Counted from the first letter of the stretch, positions 14,254 through 24,754 are shown. The stretch: DNA of 33,931 bases from Comamonadaceae bacterium (GCA_947476465.1 CANJQN010000049.1:1-33931); one strand, 5' to 3'. Notes: generated by a model from the letters alone, not told the origin. A program made the numbers and translations.

Positions 14254-15825
14254 CTAGCGGTACATCACTTCCGGGGCGGACAGCAGGAAGGTGTTCCATT
14301 CCTGAGGGCTGCGTGCCTGGGCCAGCGCGGCGCGCGTGCGCATGCTCAACGTGTCTTGCAGCGTGTGGGATGACGCGGCCCGTAGCGGCGGCGGCTCGCG
14401 CGGCTCACCCGGGGCCGGCGGCTCGCGGTGCACCAGGCCGGCGCTGCCGGCCGCGAGCGCGCGGGCGAACTCGAAGCGTGTGCTCATCTGGCCGGGGCTG
14501 TTCCAGGCGCCCTCGACCATCGGGTAGCCATCGGGCGTCTGGCGTCCGTAGAAGGGCTGGCCCATGCGGGTCAGCCAGTTCAGCAGCGGCAGCGGGTTTG
14601 TGATGGGCCGGTCGCCATAGGCCAGGCGCACCGAGGACACGACGTAACGGACCGGGTCCTTGAATTTGTGCCCCAGGGACTGCCTGAGCTCCGGCGAATC
14701 GATCAGGGTGCGCAGCGTCGCCGGGATGTCGCCGTCGCGGGCGAGAAAGGTGGCGGCCATGCGCTCGACCAGCGCGGGCGGCGGCGTGTCGGCCACAAAG
14801 AAGGTGGCGAGCTTGCCGCTGACGAATCGGGCGGTCGCGGGATGGCGCGCCAGCAGGTCCAGGGCCTCCTCAAGTTCCGCCAGGCCGCGGCCGCGGATGG
14901 TGTGGCCGAGAACGCGCTTGTCGCCGAAGTCGTGCCGCACGGGGTTGAACTCGAACAGGCCGCGCCGCGTGATCTCGCCGCGCGGGCCATGGTTGGGGGC
15001 GTTGGGGTTCAAGCCGAAGGTCAGGCTCAAGCCGGTGAGGATGCGCGCCATCTCCTGCACGTCCTGCTGGTTGTAGCCACCGTCCACGCCCAGCGTGTGC
15101 AGCTCCATCAGCTCGCGCGCCAGGTTCTCGTTGATGCGGTTCGCGGCGTTTTGCTCATTGTCCAGATAGCGCAGCATGGCCGGGTGCTGGACAGCAGCCC
15201 CCAGCAGGTCGCGAAAGCGTCCCAGCGCGTGGGGCCGGATCGCCTGCTCCTCGTAGTCGCCCACCAGCAGGCGCAGGTTGGACTTGTTCTGGAAGATGTT
15301 GAAGTGGTTCATCCAGAACCACGTCATCTGCTCGTGCAGCTGGTTGGGCGAGTAGAGCGCGCGCAGCAGCGCGCGCGTGGCGGCCTCGTTGCCAAGCCGG
15401 GCGAGTTCCTGGTACCAGGCCCGCTGGGCGAGGGCTTTTTGCGCGTTGTCGACGATGGCCGCGTTGGCGCGGCGCTGGATTTCCAGCTCCCGCGCGTGCG
15501 GCATCAGCGGCCGCTGGCTGATGGTCATGGCCGCGATCTGCGCCTGCGCGGCCTCGGGCAGGGCCGCTGGGCCCGGATCGAGCTGCTGGGCGAGGTAGCG
15601 TTCGAAACCGACCGATTGGACGGTCCGTACGGTGGCCGCGTCGGCGCCCCAGGTGAGCCGGTCGATCATTCGGACCTGCTCGGTCGTGAGGGCGGCGGCA
15701 GCGGCAACGCTGGCGCGAGGGCCTGCGACCGGCGGTGCTTCCACGTGCGCCGCGCATCCGAACAGCACGGCCATCGCGGTCCCGAGGGCGACCGCGATGA
15801 CGGGGCGGGCGAGGGCGGAGGTCAT
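14254..15825 (-). CDS. DUF1800 lipoprotein-like protein
   Basis: A 523-residue DUF1800 protein. The N-terminus has a hydrophobic stretch ending in VLFGC (Cys24), which reads as a lipobox, so a lipoprotein is likely. Family landmarks: IDRLTWGADAATVRTVQSVGFERYLAQQL, MTWFWMNHFNIF, MLRYLDNEQN, INENLARELMELHTLGVDGGYNQQDVQEMARILTGLSL, HDFGDKRVLGH, and FVSGKLATFFVAD. Function is unknown; the family is normally encoded with DUF1501. It begins 27 bases after the lipA stop, so it appears to belong to the lipB–lipA transcript. Confidence 0.92.
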   Translation of the reverse strand: MTSALARPVIAVALGTAMAVLFGCAAHVEAPPVAGPRASVAAAAALTTEQVRMIDRLTWGADAATVRTVQSVGFERYLAQQLDPGPAALPEAAQAQIAAMTISQRPLMPHARELEIQRRANAAIVDNAQKALAQRAWYQELARLGNEAATRALLRALYSPNQLHEQMTWFWMNHFNIFQNKSNLRLLVGDYEEQAIRPHALGRFRDLLGAAVQHPAMLRYLDNEQNAANRINENLARELMELHTLGVDGGYNQQDVQEMARILTGLSLTFGLNPNAPNHGPRGEITRRGLFEFNPVRHDFGDKRVLGHTIRGRGLAELEEALDLLARHPATARFVSGKLATFFVADTPPPALVERMAATFLARDGDIPATLRTLIDSPELRQSLGHKFKDPVRYVVSSVRLAYGDRPITNPLPLLNWLTRMGQPFYGRQTPDGYPMVEGAWNSPGQMSTRFEFARALAAGSAGLVHREPPAPGEPREPPPLRAASSHTLQDTLSMRTRAALAQARSPQEWNTFLLSAPEVMYR

Positions 15826-15852
15826 GGAACAAGCATGCTCGACGCCGCCTGC

Positions 15853-16836
15853 CTACCTCACCCCGGCGGCGTGCGCCTGCTGGTCGGCGTGGTAGGAGCT
15901 GCGCACCATGGCGCCGACGGCGGCGTGGCTGAACCCCATCTTGTAGGCCTCCTGTTCAAACATCTTGAACACGTCCGGGTGCACGTAGCGGCGCACCAGC
16001 AGGTGCGAGGTGCTGGGTGCCAGGTACTGGCCGATGGTGAGCATGTCGATGTCGTGCGCACGCATGTCGCGCATCGACTGCAGGATCTCGTCGTCGGTCT
16101 CGCCCAGGCCGACCATCAGGCCGCTCTTGGTCGGCACGTTCGGGTGCAGGGCCTTGAACTTTTTGAGCAGGTTCAGGCTGAAGGCGTAGTCGGAGCCGGG
16201 CCGCGCTTGCTTGTACAGACGCGGGATCGTTTCAAGGTTGTGGTTCATCACGTCCGGCGGCGCCGCCTTCAAAATCTCCAGCGCGCGGTCGTCGCGGCCG
16301 CGGAAGTCGGGCACCAGGATCTCGATGGTGGTGGCGGGCGAGAGCTCGCGCGTGCGGCGGATGCAGTCGACAAAATGCTGACTGCCGCCGTCGCGCAGGT
16401 CGTCACGGTCCACGCTGGTGATCACCACATACTTGAGCTTGAGTTGCGCGATGGTGCGGGCCAGGTTCTCGGGCTCGTTCGCATCAAGCGGGTCGGGCCG
16501 GCCGTGGCCCACGTCACAGAAGGGGCAGCGGCGGGTGCATTTGTCACCCATGATCATGAAGGTGGCCGTGCCCTTGCCGAAGCATTCGCCGATGTTGGGG
16601 CAGGAGGCCTCTTCGCACACCGTATTGAGTTTGTTCTCACGCAGGATCTGCTTGATCTCGTAAAAGCGCGTGGTGGGCGAGCCGGCGCGCACCCGGATCC
16701 AGTCGGGCTTTTTCAGCACCTCGCCGGCCTCCACCTTCACTGGAATGCGCGACAGCTTGGCCGCGGCCTTGTGCTTGGCCGACGGGTTGTAGGTATCGAC
16801 GCCTTGCGCCTCGCGGACAACGGGATTGGAGCTCAT
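15853..16836 (-). CDS. lipA: Lipoyl synthase
   Basis: A 327-residue radical SAM enzyme that inserts two sulfurs at C6 and C8 of the octanoyl chain on lipoyl domains. The auxiliary cluster ligands are Cys74, Cys79 and Cys85 (VCEEASCPNIGEC), and the SAM cluster is Cys100, Cys104, Cys107 (CTRRCPFC). The C-terminal MVRSSYHA supplies the serine ligand of the auxiliary cluster. The N-terminus carries a long Lys-rich lead before WIRVRAG. It starts 9 bases after lipB, which makes its substrate. Confidence 0.98.
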   Translation of the reverse strand: MSSNPVVREAQGVDTYNPSAKHKAAAKLSRIPVKVEAGEVLKKPDWIRVRAGSPTTRFYEIKQILRENKLNTVCEEASCPNIGECFGKGTATFMIMGDKCTRRCPFCDVGHGRPDPLDANEPENLARTIAQLKLKYVVITSVDRDDLRDGGSQHFVDCIRRTRELSPATTIEILVPDFRGRDDRALEILKAAPPDVMNHNLETIPRLYKQARPGSDYAFSLNLLKKFKALHPNVPTKSGLMVGLGETDDEILQSMRDMRAHDIDMLTIGQYLAPSTSHLLVRRYVHPDVFKMFEQEAYKMGFSHAAVGAMVRSSYHADQQAHAAGVR

Positions 16837-16845
16837 GGTGATGGG

Positions 16846-17514
16846 TCAGGGCGCCAGCAGTGCATCGAGCTTGCCGCCCAGCACTTGCGCCGCATCCTTC
16901 CAGGGGGTGGTGATGCCGATTGTAGAAAGGTCCACCGTTTGAAGTCCGGCATACCCGCAGGGGTTGATACGGGAAAAGGGCTCCAGGTCCATGGCCACGT
17001 TCAGGGCCACGCCATGGTAGGTGCGATGCCGACTGACCTTGACCCCCAGCGCCGCGATCTTTCCCAGCCCGCGAAAGGGATCGCCCGCGGGCACCGGGCC
17101 GGTCAAGGCCCGATGCGAGAAGGGATCATCGATCCGCACGTAGATGCCGGGGGCGCCGGCCACACGATGGCCGGTCGCGCCGTAGTGCGCCAGGGTGCGG
17201 ATCACCGCCTCCTCGAGGCGAAAGACGTACTCCTTGACGAACCAGCCGGCTCGCCGCAAATCCATCATGGGGTAGGCGACGACCTGGCCCGGCCCGTGGT
17301 AGGTCACTTGCCCGCCCCGGTTGGTAGCCACCACCGGAATGTCGCCAGGGGCCAGCAGGTGCTCGGTCTTGCCGGCCAGGCCGAGCGTGAAGACCGGGGG
17401 GTGCTCGCACAGCCACAGCACATCGGGCGTCGCGTCGCCGCGCGCGGCGGTGAAGTCCTGCATGGCCTGATAGGCCACAAGATAGTCGGTGCGGCCGCGC
17501 AGCTCGATGTTCAT
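16846..17514 (-). CDS. lipB: Octanoyltransferase
   Basis: A 222-residue LipB that moves octanoate from acyl carrier protein to lipoyl-domain lysines. Signatures: LCEHPPVFTLG, the RGGQVTYHGPGQ loop (66–77), Lys152 in GLGKIAALGVKVSRHRTYHG, and the catalytic Cys186 in SRINPCGY. ATG 17514 (MNIELRG) is the family start; the longer open frame to 17730 covers the 3' part of the upstream gene. With ybeD upstream and lipA downstream it reproduces an arrangement also known from E. coli. Confidence 0.97.
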   Translation of the reverse strand: MNIELRGRTDYLVAYQAMQDFTAARGDATPDVLWLCEHPPVFTLGLAGKTEHLLAPGDIPVVATNRGGQVTYHGPGQVVAYPMMDLRRAGWFVKEYVFRLEEAVIRTLAHYGATGHRVAGAPGIYVRIDDPFSHRALTGPVPAGDPFRGLGKIAALGVKVSRHRTYHGVALNVAMDLEPFSRINPCGYAGLQTVDLSTIGITTPWKDAAQVLGGKLDALLAP

Positions 17515-17539
17515 GGGCAGTTTTTCCGCCGAGCAGCGC

Positions 17540-17836
17540 CTAGAGCACCATCTTGACCATCGGATGGGTGGACAAGGTGCGGTACAGCTCGTCGAGCTGC
17601 TCGCGGCTGGTCGCCGTGACAGTGATGGTGATGCCCAGATAGTTGCCGCCCTTGCTGTCGCGCAGCTCGATGCCGGTGGCGTCGAAACCGGGGTCGAAGC
17701 GGCATGCCACCGTGGTGATGGCCTCGACAAAACCGTCCACCTTGGCGCCCATCACCTTGATCGGGAACCGGCAGGGGTACTCGATCAGCGATTGCGAGGG
17801 CGGAATCTCGGGCGGCAGAAACGGGGTGGATGTCAT
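17540..17836 (-). CDS. ybeD: DUF493 (YbeD) family protein
   Basis: A 98-residue DUF493 protein with LIEYPCRFPIKVMG, then VDGFVEAITTV and YLGITITVTATSREQLDELYRTLSTHPMVKMVL. The fold is a small ACT-like alpha/beta domain; the role is unknown, but the gene stands before lipB in many proteobacteria. ATG 17836 is chosen from family length; upstream frame is Pro-rich and not family-like. The ribosome site is weak. It is the first gene of the minus-strand lip run and divergent from atpI, leaving 275 bases for two promoters. Confidence 0.9.
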   Translation of the reverse strand: MTSTPFLPPEIPPSQSLIEYPCRFPIKVMGAKVDGFVEAITTVACRFDPGFDATGIELRDSKGGNYLGITITVTATSREQLDELYRTLSTHPMVKMVL

Positions 17837-18063
17837 GATCGGTCGGTCGGCTGGGTGTGCTGGCATGGCGGAGTCGGCGGACGGGGCAATGGGCAGAGGT
17901 GGGGGCGGGCCGTCCGGTTCCAACAGGCCGAGGGCATCGGCCGATTGTGGGGGCGGCGACTCGCCACCAAAGCCCGCAGGTGAAAATGCTGCAAAACACG
18001 TATCGCGCCACAATCCGTAGCCGCTCGAACGGATGAGGCTCTCGGAACCATGGTGTTTCCACC

Positions 18064-18069
18064 TACAAT
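18064..18069 (+). promoter_or_regulatory. Possible -10 element of the atp operon
   Basis: TACAAT at 18064–18069 lies 43 bases before the atpI start in the divergent gap between ybeD and atpI. A 17-base spacer would put the -35 at CTCGGA (18041–18046), a poor match. No other convincing promoter was found in 17,837–18,111. Confidence 0.3.
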
Positions 18070-18111
18070 CAGCGGCTTTGTAAGCTCAGGATCGCTGGCA
18101 CGGCGACGACA

Positions 18112-18561
18112 ATGAATTCGATGTCCGTGCCACCCGAACCTGAAGACGAACCTGTTTTCACGCCGCTTTCCGCCGATGAGGCGCGCCAGTGGCGCGAGCG
18201 CAACCCGTCGATTTCACCTTGGTGGATCGTGGGCGGGCAGGTGCTGGTGGGTCTCCTGGGGGCATGCGTTGCCTGGGTGGGCACCGGAAATCAGGGGGTC
18301 GGCTGGTCTGTTCTCTACGGCGCTTGGGCCGTGGCGGGCCCGGCTGGTTTGTATGCGCGAGCCTTGGCTCGCGGTATCGGCGCCAGTTTTCTCTTGTGGG
18401 AACTGGTCAAGATCGGATTGACGGTGGCCTTGCTGGTCGCCGCGCCGAAGCTGGTGCCGGGGTTGAGCTGGTTGGCGTTGCTGGTAGGCGTGGTCCTGGC
18501 AACGCAGATGTATTGGGTGGCGCTGGCGGTGACGCGGCGCGATCGAAAAAACGGGAACTGA
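18112..18561 (+). CDS. atpI: ATP synthase subunit I
   Basis: A 149-residue small membrane protein, the first gene of the atp operon. A charged, acidic N-terminus (EPEDEPVFTPLSADEARQW) is followed by four hydrophobic segments at about residues 38–60, 66–84, 90–110 and 118–138, ending in a basic tail. AtpI proteins help assemble the c-ring or act in ion uptake. Sequence conservation is low, so the call leans on position and topology. ATG 18112 or 18121 is possible; neither has a ribosome site. Confidence 0.85.
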   Translation: MNSMSVPPEPEDEPVFTPLSADEARQWRERNPSISPWWIVGGQVLVGLLGACVAWVGTGNQGVGWSVLYGAWAVAGPAGLYARALARGIGASFLLWELVKIGLTVALLVAAPKLVPGLSWLALLVGVVLATQMYWVALAVTRRDRKNGN

Positions 18562-18567
18562 ATAGTC

Positions 18568-19440
18568 ATGGCGGCTGAAAACGGTCACGGTCCGAGCGCA
18601 AGCGAGTACATCCAGCATCACCTGCAGCATCTGCAGAAGAATTTCTCGTTCGAGAGCGTGAAGCAGACGTCCATTGTCGACTTCAGCGTCTTCAACCTCG
18701 ACTCCGTCTTCTGTTCCGTGCTTCTTGGCGTGCTTGGCTGCCTGCTCCTGTGGATGGCCGCACGCCGCGCCACCGCGGGCGTGCCCGGCCGATTCCAGGC
18801 GGCTGTCGAGATCATCTGCGAATTGGTCGAGACCCAGGCCAAGGGCGTGATCCACAACGAAACCAGCCGCAAGATCGTCTCGCCCTTGGCGCTCACGGTG
18901 TTCGTCTGGATCTTCCTGATGAACGCCATGGACATGTTGCCGGTCGATCTGCTGCCGCAGATCTGGCACACCGCCGGACCAGCCTTGGGCTTCAAGGACT
19001 ACCTGCGGGTCGTGCCCACGGCCGACCTTTCCACCACGCTCGGTCTGTCGATCAGCGTCCTGCTGGTGTGCATCTTCTACAACATCAAGATCAAGGGCCT
19101 GGGCGGCTGGGGTCACGAGCTGATCTCCGCGCCCTTCGGCGCACACCCCGTGCTTTGGCCGTTCAACCTGGGCATGCAGCTGATCGAGTTCGTCGCCAAG
19201 ACGGTCTCTCACGGCATGCGACTGTTCGGCAACATGTTCGCGGGCGAACTGGTGTTCATGCTGATCGCGGTCATGGGCGGCAGCTTCGCGCTCTCCGGAA
19301 CCGGCATCGGTCTGGCCATCGGCCACGTCCTGGCCGGCACCGTGTGGACACTGTTCCACATCCTGATCATCACGCTGCAGGCATTCATCTTCATGATGCT
19401 GACGCTGATCTATGTGGGCCAGGCGCACGACGCGCACTGA
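18568..19440 (+). CDS. atpB: ATP synthase F0 subunit a
   Basis: A 290-residue integral membrane subunit forming the proton half-channels beside the c-ring. The essential arginine is Arg218 in SHGMRLFGNMFAGELVF. Upstream hydrophobic segments include residues 47–64, 105–123 and 157–172, and the last helices run from 225 to 283. The N-terminus (ASEYIQHHLQHLQ) matches the family. Six bases follow atpI. The initiating ATG has no strong ribosome site. Confidence 0.97.
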   Translation: MAAENGHGPSASEYIQHHLQHLQKNFSFESVKQTSIVDFSVFNLDSVFCSVLLGVLGCLLLWMAARRATAGVPGRFQAAVEIICELVETQAKGVIHNETSRKIVSPLALTVFVWIFLMNAMDMLPVDLLPQIWHTAGPALGFKDYLRVVPTADLSTTLGLSISVLLVCIFYNIKIKGLGGWGHELISAPFGAHPVLWPFNLGMQLIEFVAKTVSHGMRLFGNMFAGELVFMLIAVMGGSFALSGTGIGLAIGHVLAGTVWTLFHILIITLQAFIFMMLTLIYVGQAHDAH

Positions 19441-19480
19441 TCGCATCGACCATCGCACCCGCCATCGTATTCACCGGTTA

Positions 19481-19510
19481 CCCCGCCTCTTTTTCTCTTT
19501 CCACTTTTCT
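19481..19510 (+). promoter_or_regulatory. Pyrimidine-rich tract before atpE
   Basis: Almost only C and T over about 30 bases, just before the atpE ribosome site, in the longest gap of the operon (84 bases). E. coli atpE has a U-rich upstream translational enhancer that raises subunit c yield; this may be the counterpart. Function is inferred. Confidence 0.4.
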
Positions 19511-19524
19511 AACTAGGAGCAATC

Positions 19525-19773
19525 ATGGAAAACATCCTCGGTTTCGTCGCGCTGGCTTGCGGCATCATCGTCGGCCTCGGCGCCGTCGGCGCCTCCATCG
19601 GCATCGGTCTGATGGGCGGCAAGTACCTCGAGGCCTCCGCTCGCCAGCCTGAGCTGATGAATGAACTCCAGGCCAAGATGTTCGTTCTGGCCGGCCTGAT
19701 CGACGCCGCGTTCCTGATCGGCGTGGCCATCGCGCTGCTGTTCGCCTTCGCGAACCCCTTCGTCCTGCGTTGA
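19525..19773 (+). CDS. atpE: ATP synthase F0 subunit c
   Basis: An 82-residue two-helix hairpin proteolipid that forms the rotor ring. The first helix has the glycine-rich GLGAVGASIGIGLMGG, the polar loop is ARQPEL, and the proton carrier is Asp60 in LAGLIDAAFLIGVAIALLF. None of the Na+-binding residues expected beside it is obvious, so proton coupling is likely. AGGAG at 19515–19519 is 5 bases from the ATG, preceded by a long pyrimidine tract. Confidence 0.98.
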   Translation: MENILGFVALACGIIVGLGAVGASIGIGLMGGKYLEASARQPELMNELQAKMFVLAGLIDAAFLIGVAIALLFAFANPFVLR

Positions 19774-19810
19774 GCGGCGCCGACCCGGTCACGACGGAAA
19801 GGACCGTTCC

Positions 19811-20281
19811 GTGAACATCAACGCGACACTGATCATTCAAGGCATCGTTTTTCTGATCCTTGTCTGGTTCACACAGCGCTTTATCTGGCCGCCCATCACG
19901 ACGGCCCTGGACGAGCGTGCCCGCAAGATCGCCGAAGGTCTGGCCGCCGCTGACAAAGCCAAAGCCGACCTCGCCGCCGCCGACCGCCGTGTCGAGCAGG
20001 AACTGGCCAGCGCCCGCAACGACACCGCAAGCCTGCGTGCCGATGCCGAACGCCGTGCCCAGTCCTTGATCGACGAAGCCAAAGGCCGTGCGACCGATGA
20101 GGGCAACAGGATCATCGCCGCGGCCCAGGCCGAGGCGCAGCAGCAGGCCGTCAAGGTCCGCGAAGCCCTGCGCGAGCAGGTTGCTGCCCTTGCCGTCAAG
20201 GGTGCCGAGCAGATCCTGCGCCGCGAAGTCAATGCCGGCGTCCACGCCGAGCTGTTGACCCGCCTGAAGACCGAGCTGTAA
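19811..20281 (+). CDS. atpF: ATP synthase F0 subunit b
   Basis: A 156-residue stator subunit: N-terminal membrane helix (MNINATLIIQGIVFLILVWF) and WPPI, then a long amphipathic coiled coil rich in Ala, Arg, Glu and Lys, ending in the delta-binding C-terminus. It links subunit a to the delta subunit and alpha3beta3. Translation starts with GTG at 19811, with AAAGGA (19798–19803) 7 bases upstream; no suitable ATG exists. Confidence 0.97.
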   Translation: MNINATLIIQGIVFLILVWFTQRFIWPPITTALDERARKIAEGLAAADKAKADLAAADRRVEQELASARNDTASLRADAERRAQSLIDEAKGRATDEGNRIIAAAQAEAQQQAVKVREALREQVAALAVKGAEQILRREVNAGVHAELLTRLKTEL

Positions 20282-20292
20282 GAAGGACCACC

Positions 20293-20823
20293 ATGGCTGA
20301 ACTCGCCACCATCGCCCGGCCCTATGCCGAGGCGCTGTTCCAGTCCTCGAAGGCCGACCTACAGGGCGCGACCCAGTGGCTGGAGGCGTTGGTCGCCGTG
20401 GCCGGCAACCCTCAACTGCTGGAGTTCGCGGCCAACCCCAAGGTCTCTGACCCGCAGGTCTTCGACGTGATCACTGGCGTGGCCAAGGTGGACCTTTCGA
20501 CGCTGGCGCAGAACTTCCTGCGCACCGTCATCGAGAATGGCCGCCTGGCGGCTCTGCCCGAGGTCGCGGTCCAGTTCCGCGCCCTCAAGAACGCCCAAAG
20601 CGGATTGTCCGACGCGGTGGTCTACAGCGCGTTCCCGATCGCGGCCGCCTCCCTGGCCGAAATCGCCGGCGTGCTCGAGAAGCGGTTTGGCCGCAAGCTC
20701 AATTTCACCGTCCGAGAAGACCCGTCCCTCATCGGCGGCATCCGGGTGGTCGTTGGCGACGAGGTGCTCGACACCTCCGTCAAGGCCCGCCTTGAACAGA
20801 TGAAAGCCGCCCTGACGGCCTGA
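20293..20823 (+). CDS. atpH: ATP synthase F1 subunit delta
   Basis: A 176-residue delta (OSCP) subunit with the N-terminal six-helix region beginning IARPYAEALF, NFLRTVIENGRLAALPEV, and the C-terminal signature FTVREDPSLIGGIRVVVGDEVLDTSVKARLEQM. It ties the b dimer to the top of alpha3beta3. AAGGA at 20284–20287 precedes the ATG. It lies 11 bases after atpF. Confidence 0.97.
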   Translation: MAELATIARPYAEALFQSSKADLQGATQWLEALVAVAGNPQLLEFAANPKVSDPQVFDVITGVAKVDLSTLAQNFLRTVIENGRLAALPEVAVQFRALKNAQSGLSDAVVYSAFPIAAASLAEIAGVLEKRFGRKLNFTVREDPSLIGGIRVVVGDEVLDTSVKARLEQMKAALTA

Positions 20824-20866
20824 ACGGTCTGCAGGCTGCCCGAAACCCACACCATAGGAAAGAGTG

Positions 20867-22420
<1,554 letters not shown>

Positions 22421-22435
22421 GGCCAGGGGACCAAC

Positions 22436-23305
22436 ATGGCTGCAGGAAAAGAGATTCGCGGCAAGATCAAATCGGTGGAGAACACCAGGAAGATCACCAA
22501 GGCCATGGAAATGGTCGCCGCCTCCAAGATGCGCAAGGCGCAGGAACGCATGCGTGCGGCCCGGCCTTACGCCGACAAGGTGCGCAACGTCGCCGCCAAC
22601 CTCGGCAAGGCCAATCCCGAGTACACCCACCCGTTCATGCGCTTGAACGAGCAGGCCAAGACCGCCGGCTTCATCGTCGTCACGACCGACAAGGGTCTGT
22701 GCGGCGGCATGAACACCAACGTGCTTCGTGTGGTCACCACCAAGCTGCGCGAGCTGCAGGCCGCCGGCCTGGAGTCGCAGTCGGTGGCCATCGGCAACAA
22801 GGGCTTGGGTTTTCTCAACCGCATCGGGGCCAAGGTCGTCTCGCACGTTACCCAACTGGGCGACACGCCGCACCTGGACAAACTGATCGGCCCGGTCAAG
22901 GTGCTGCTCGACCAGTACGCCGAGGGCAAGCTCAGCGCCGTCTACCTGTGCTACACGAAATTCATCAACACGATGAAGCAGGAAGCCGTGGTGGAGATGC
23001 TGCTGCCGCTGGACGACAGCAAGCTCAAGGCCGACGAGGGGCAACCCGGGTGGGACTACATCTACGAGCCCGACGCCCAGTCGGTCATCGACGAGCTGCT
23101 GCTGCGCTACGTCGAGGCCCTGGTTTATCAGGCCGTTGCCGAGAACATGGCGTCCGAGCAATCGGCGCGCATGGTGGCCATGAAGGCCGCCACCGACAAC
23201 GCGGGCAACGTGATCGGCGAACTCAAGCTGATCTACAACAAGACGCGCCAGGCAGCGATCACGAAAGAGCTTTCGGAGATCGTGGCTGGCGCCGCGGCAG
23301 TTTAG
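22436..23305 (+). CDS. atpG: ATP synthase F1 subunit gamma
   Basis: A 289-residue central stalk subunit. Both long coiled-coil helices are present: the N-terminal IRGKIKSVENTRKITKAMEM and the C-terminal ARMVAMKAATDNAGNVIGEL…YNKTRQAAITKELSEIVAGA. The middle holds TTDKGLCGGMNTNV. It rotates inside alpha3beta3. AGGGGA (22425–22430) precedes the ATG. Confidence 0.98.
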   Translation: MAAGKEIRGKIKSVENTRKITKAMEMVAASKMRKAQERMRAARPYADKVRNVAANLGKANPEYTHPFMRLNEQAKTAGFIVVTTDKGLCGGMNTNVLRVVTTKLRELQAAGLESQSVAIGNKGLGFLNRIGAKVVSHVTQLGDTPHLDKLIGPVKVLLDQYAEGKLSAVYLCYTKFINTMKQEAVVEMLLPLDDSKLKADEGQPGWDYIYEPDAQSVIDELLLRYVEALVYQAVAENMASEQSARMVAMKAATDNAGNVIGELKLIYNKTRQAAITKELSEIVAGAAAV

Positions 23306-23323
23306 AAATTGATTGGAGCAAAC

Positions 23324-24754
23324 ATGGCTCAAGAGAACACTCAGAAGAACGCCGTTCAGGGAAAAATCGTTCAGTGCATCGGTGCTGTTGTCGACGTGGA
23401 ATTTCCGCGCGACAAGATGCCCAAGGTGTATGACGCCCTGAAGATGGCAGGTACCGCGCTCACGCTGGAAGTGCAGCAACAGTTGGGCGACGGTATCGTG
23501 CGCACGATTGCGCTGGGCTCGTCCGACGGCCTGCGTCGAGGCAACATGGTCTACAACACCGAAGCCCCGATCATGGTGCCGGTGGGCAAGGCCACGCTCG
23601 GGCGCATCATGGACGTGCTGGGCAACCCCATCGACGAGCGCGGCCCGGTCGATGCCACCCTGACGGCGTCCATCCACCGCAAGGCACCAGCGTATGACGA
23701 GCTGTCGCCATCGCAGGAGCTGTTGGAAACCGGCATCAAGGTGATCGACCTGGTCTGCCCGTTCGCCAAGGGCGGCAAGGTGGGCCTGTTCGGTGGCGCC
23801 GGTGTGGGCAAGACCGTGAACATGATGGAACTGATCAACAACATCGCCAAGGCCCACTCGGGTCTGTCGGTGTTCGCGGGTGTCGGTGAGCGTACCCGCG
23901 AGGGCAACGACTTCTATCACGAGATGGCCGACTCGGGCGTCGTGAAGCTCGACAACCTGCCCGAATCCAAGGTGGCCATGGTCTACGGCCAGATGAACGA
24001 GCCCCCGGGCAACCGTCTGCGCGTGGCGCTGACTGGCCTGACCATCGCCGAGTCGTTCCGCGACGAAGGCCGTGACGTGCTGTTCTTCGTGGACAACATC
24101 TACCGCTACACCCTGGCCGGCACCGAAGTGTCCGCGCTGCTGGGCCGCATGCCTTCCGCCGTGGGCTACCAGCCGACGCTGGCCGAGGAAATGGGCCGGC
24201 TTCAAGAGCGGATCACGTCGACCAAGGTCGGCTCGATCACCTCGATCCAGGCCGTGTACGTGCCTGCCGACGACCTGACCGACCCGTCACCCGCCACCAC
24301 GTTCGCCCACCTGGACTCCACCGTGGTGCTCTCGCGTGACATCGCCGCCTTGGGTATCTACCCGGCGGTGGACCCGCTCGACTCCACCAGCCGCCAGCTC
24401 GACCCGCTGGTCGTCGGCGAAGACCACTACGCCACCGCGCGCTCCGTTCAAAACACGCTGCAACGCTACAAAGAGCTGCGCGACATCATCGCGATTCTGG
24501 GCATGGACGAACTGGCGCCCGACGACAAGCTGGCCGTGGCCCGCGCCCGCAAGATCCAGCGCTTCCTGTCGCAGCCCTTCCACGTGGCCGAAGTGTTCAC
24601 CGGCTCGCCCGGCAAGTACGTGCCTCTGGCCGAGACCATCCGTGGTTTCAAGATGATCACCAGCGGCGAGTGCGATCACCTGCCCGAGCAGGCCTTCTAC
24701 ATGGTCGGAACCATCGACGAGGCCTTCGAAAAGGCCAAGAAGTTGGCCGCGTAA
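23324..24754 (+). CDS. atpD: ATP synthase F1 subunit beta
   Basis: A 476-residue catalytic subunit. Walker A is GGAGVGKT (157–164), the catalytic Glu189 is in GERTREGNDFYHEM, and FFVDNIYRYTLAGTEVSALLGRMPSAVGYQPTL is the Walker B and catch-loop region. DNIYRYT has Tyr where many bacteria have Phe (YRFT), which I believe is usual in Burkholderiales. ATG 23324 follows GGAG (23315–23318); the frame extends upstream only to a TTG. Confidence 0.98.
   Translation: MAQENTQKNAVQGKIVQCIGAVVDVEFPRDKMPKVYDALKMAGTALTLEVQQQLGDGIVRTIALGSSDGLRRGNMVYNTEAPIMVPVGKATLGRIMDVLGNPIDERGPVDATLTASIHRKAPAYDELSPSQELLETGIKVIDLVCPFAKGGKVGLFGGAGVGKTVNMMELINNIAKAHSGLSVFAGVGERTREGNDFYHEMADSGVVKLDNLPESKVAMVYGQMNEPPGNRLRVALTGLTIAESFRDEGRDVLFFVDNIYRYTLAGTEVSALLGRMPSAVGYQPTLAEEMGRLQERITSTKVGSITSIQAVYVPADDLTDPSPATTFAHLDSTVVLSRDIAALGIYPAVDPLDSTSRQLDPLVVGEDHYATARSVQNTLQRYKELRDIIAILGMDELAPDDKLAVARARKIQRFLSQPFHVAEVFTGSPGKYVPLAETIRGFKMITSGECDHLPEQAFYMVGTIDEAFEKAKKLAA

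Noticed and set aside
14428..17556. A 1042-codon open frame on the + strand
   Set aside because: It lies antisense to DUF1800, lipA and lipB, which have clear family motifs. Its His/Gly/Val/Arg-rich translation is typical of the antisense frame of GC-rich genes.
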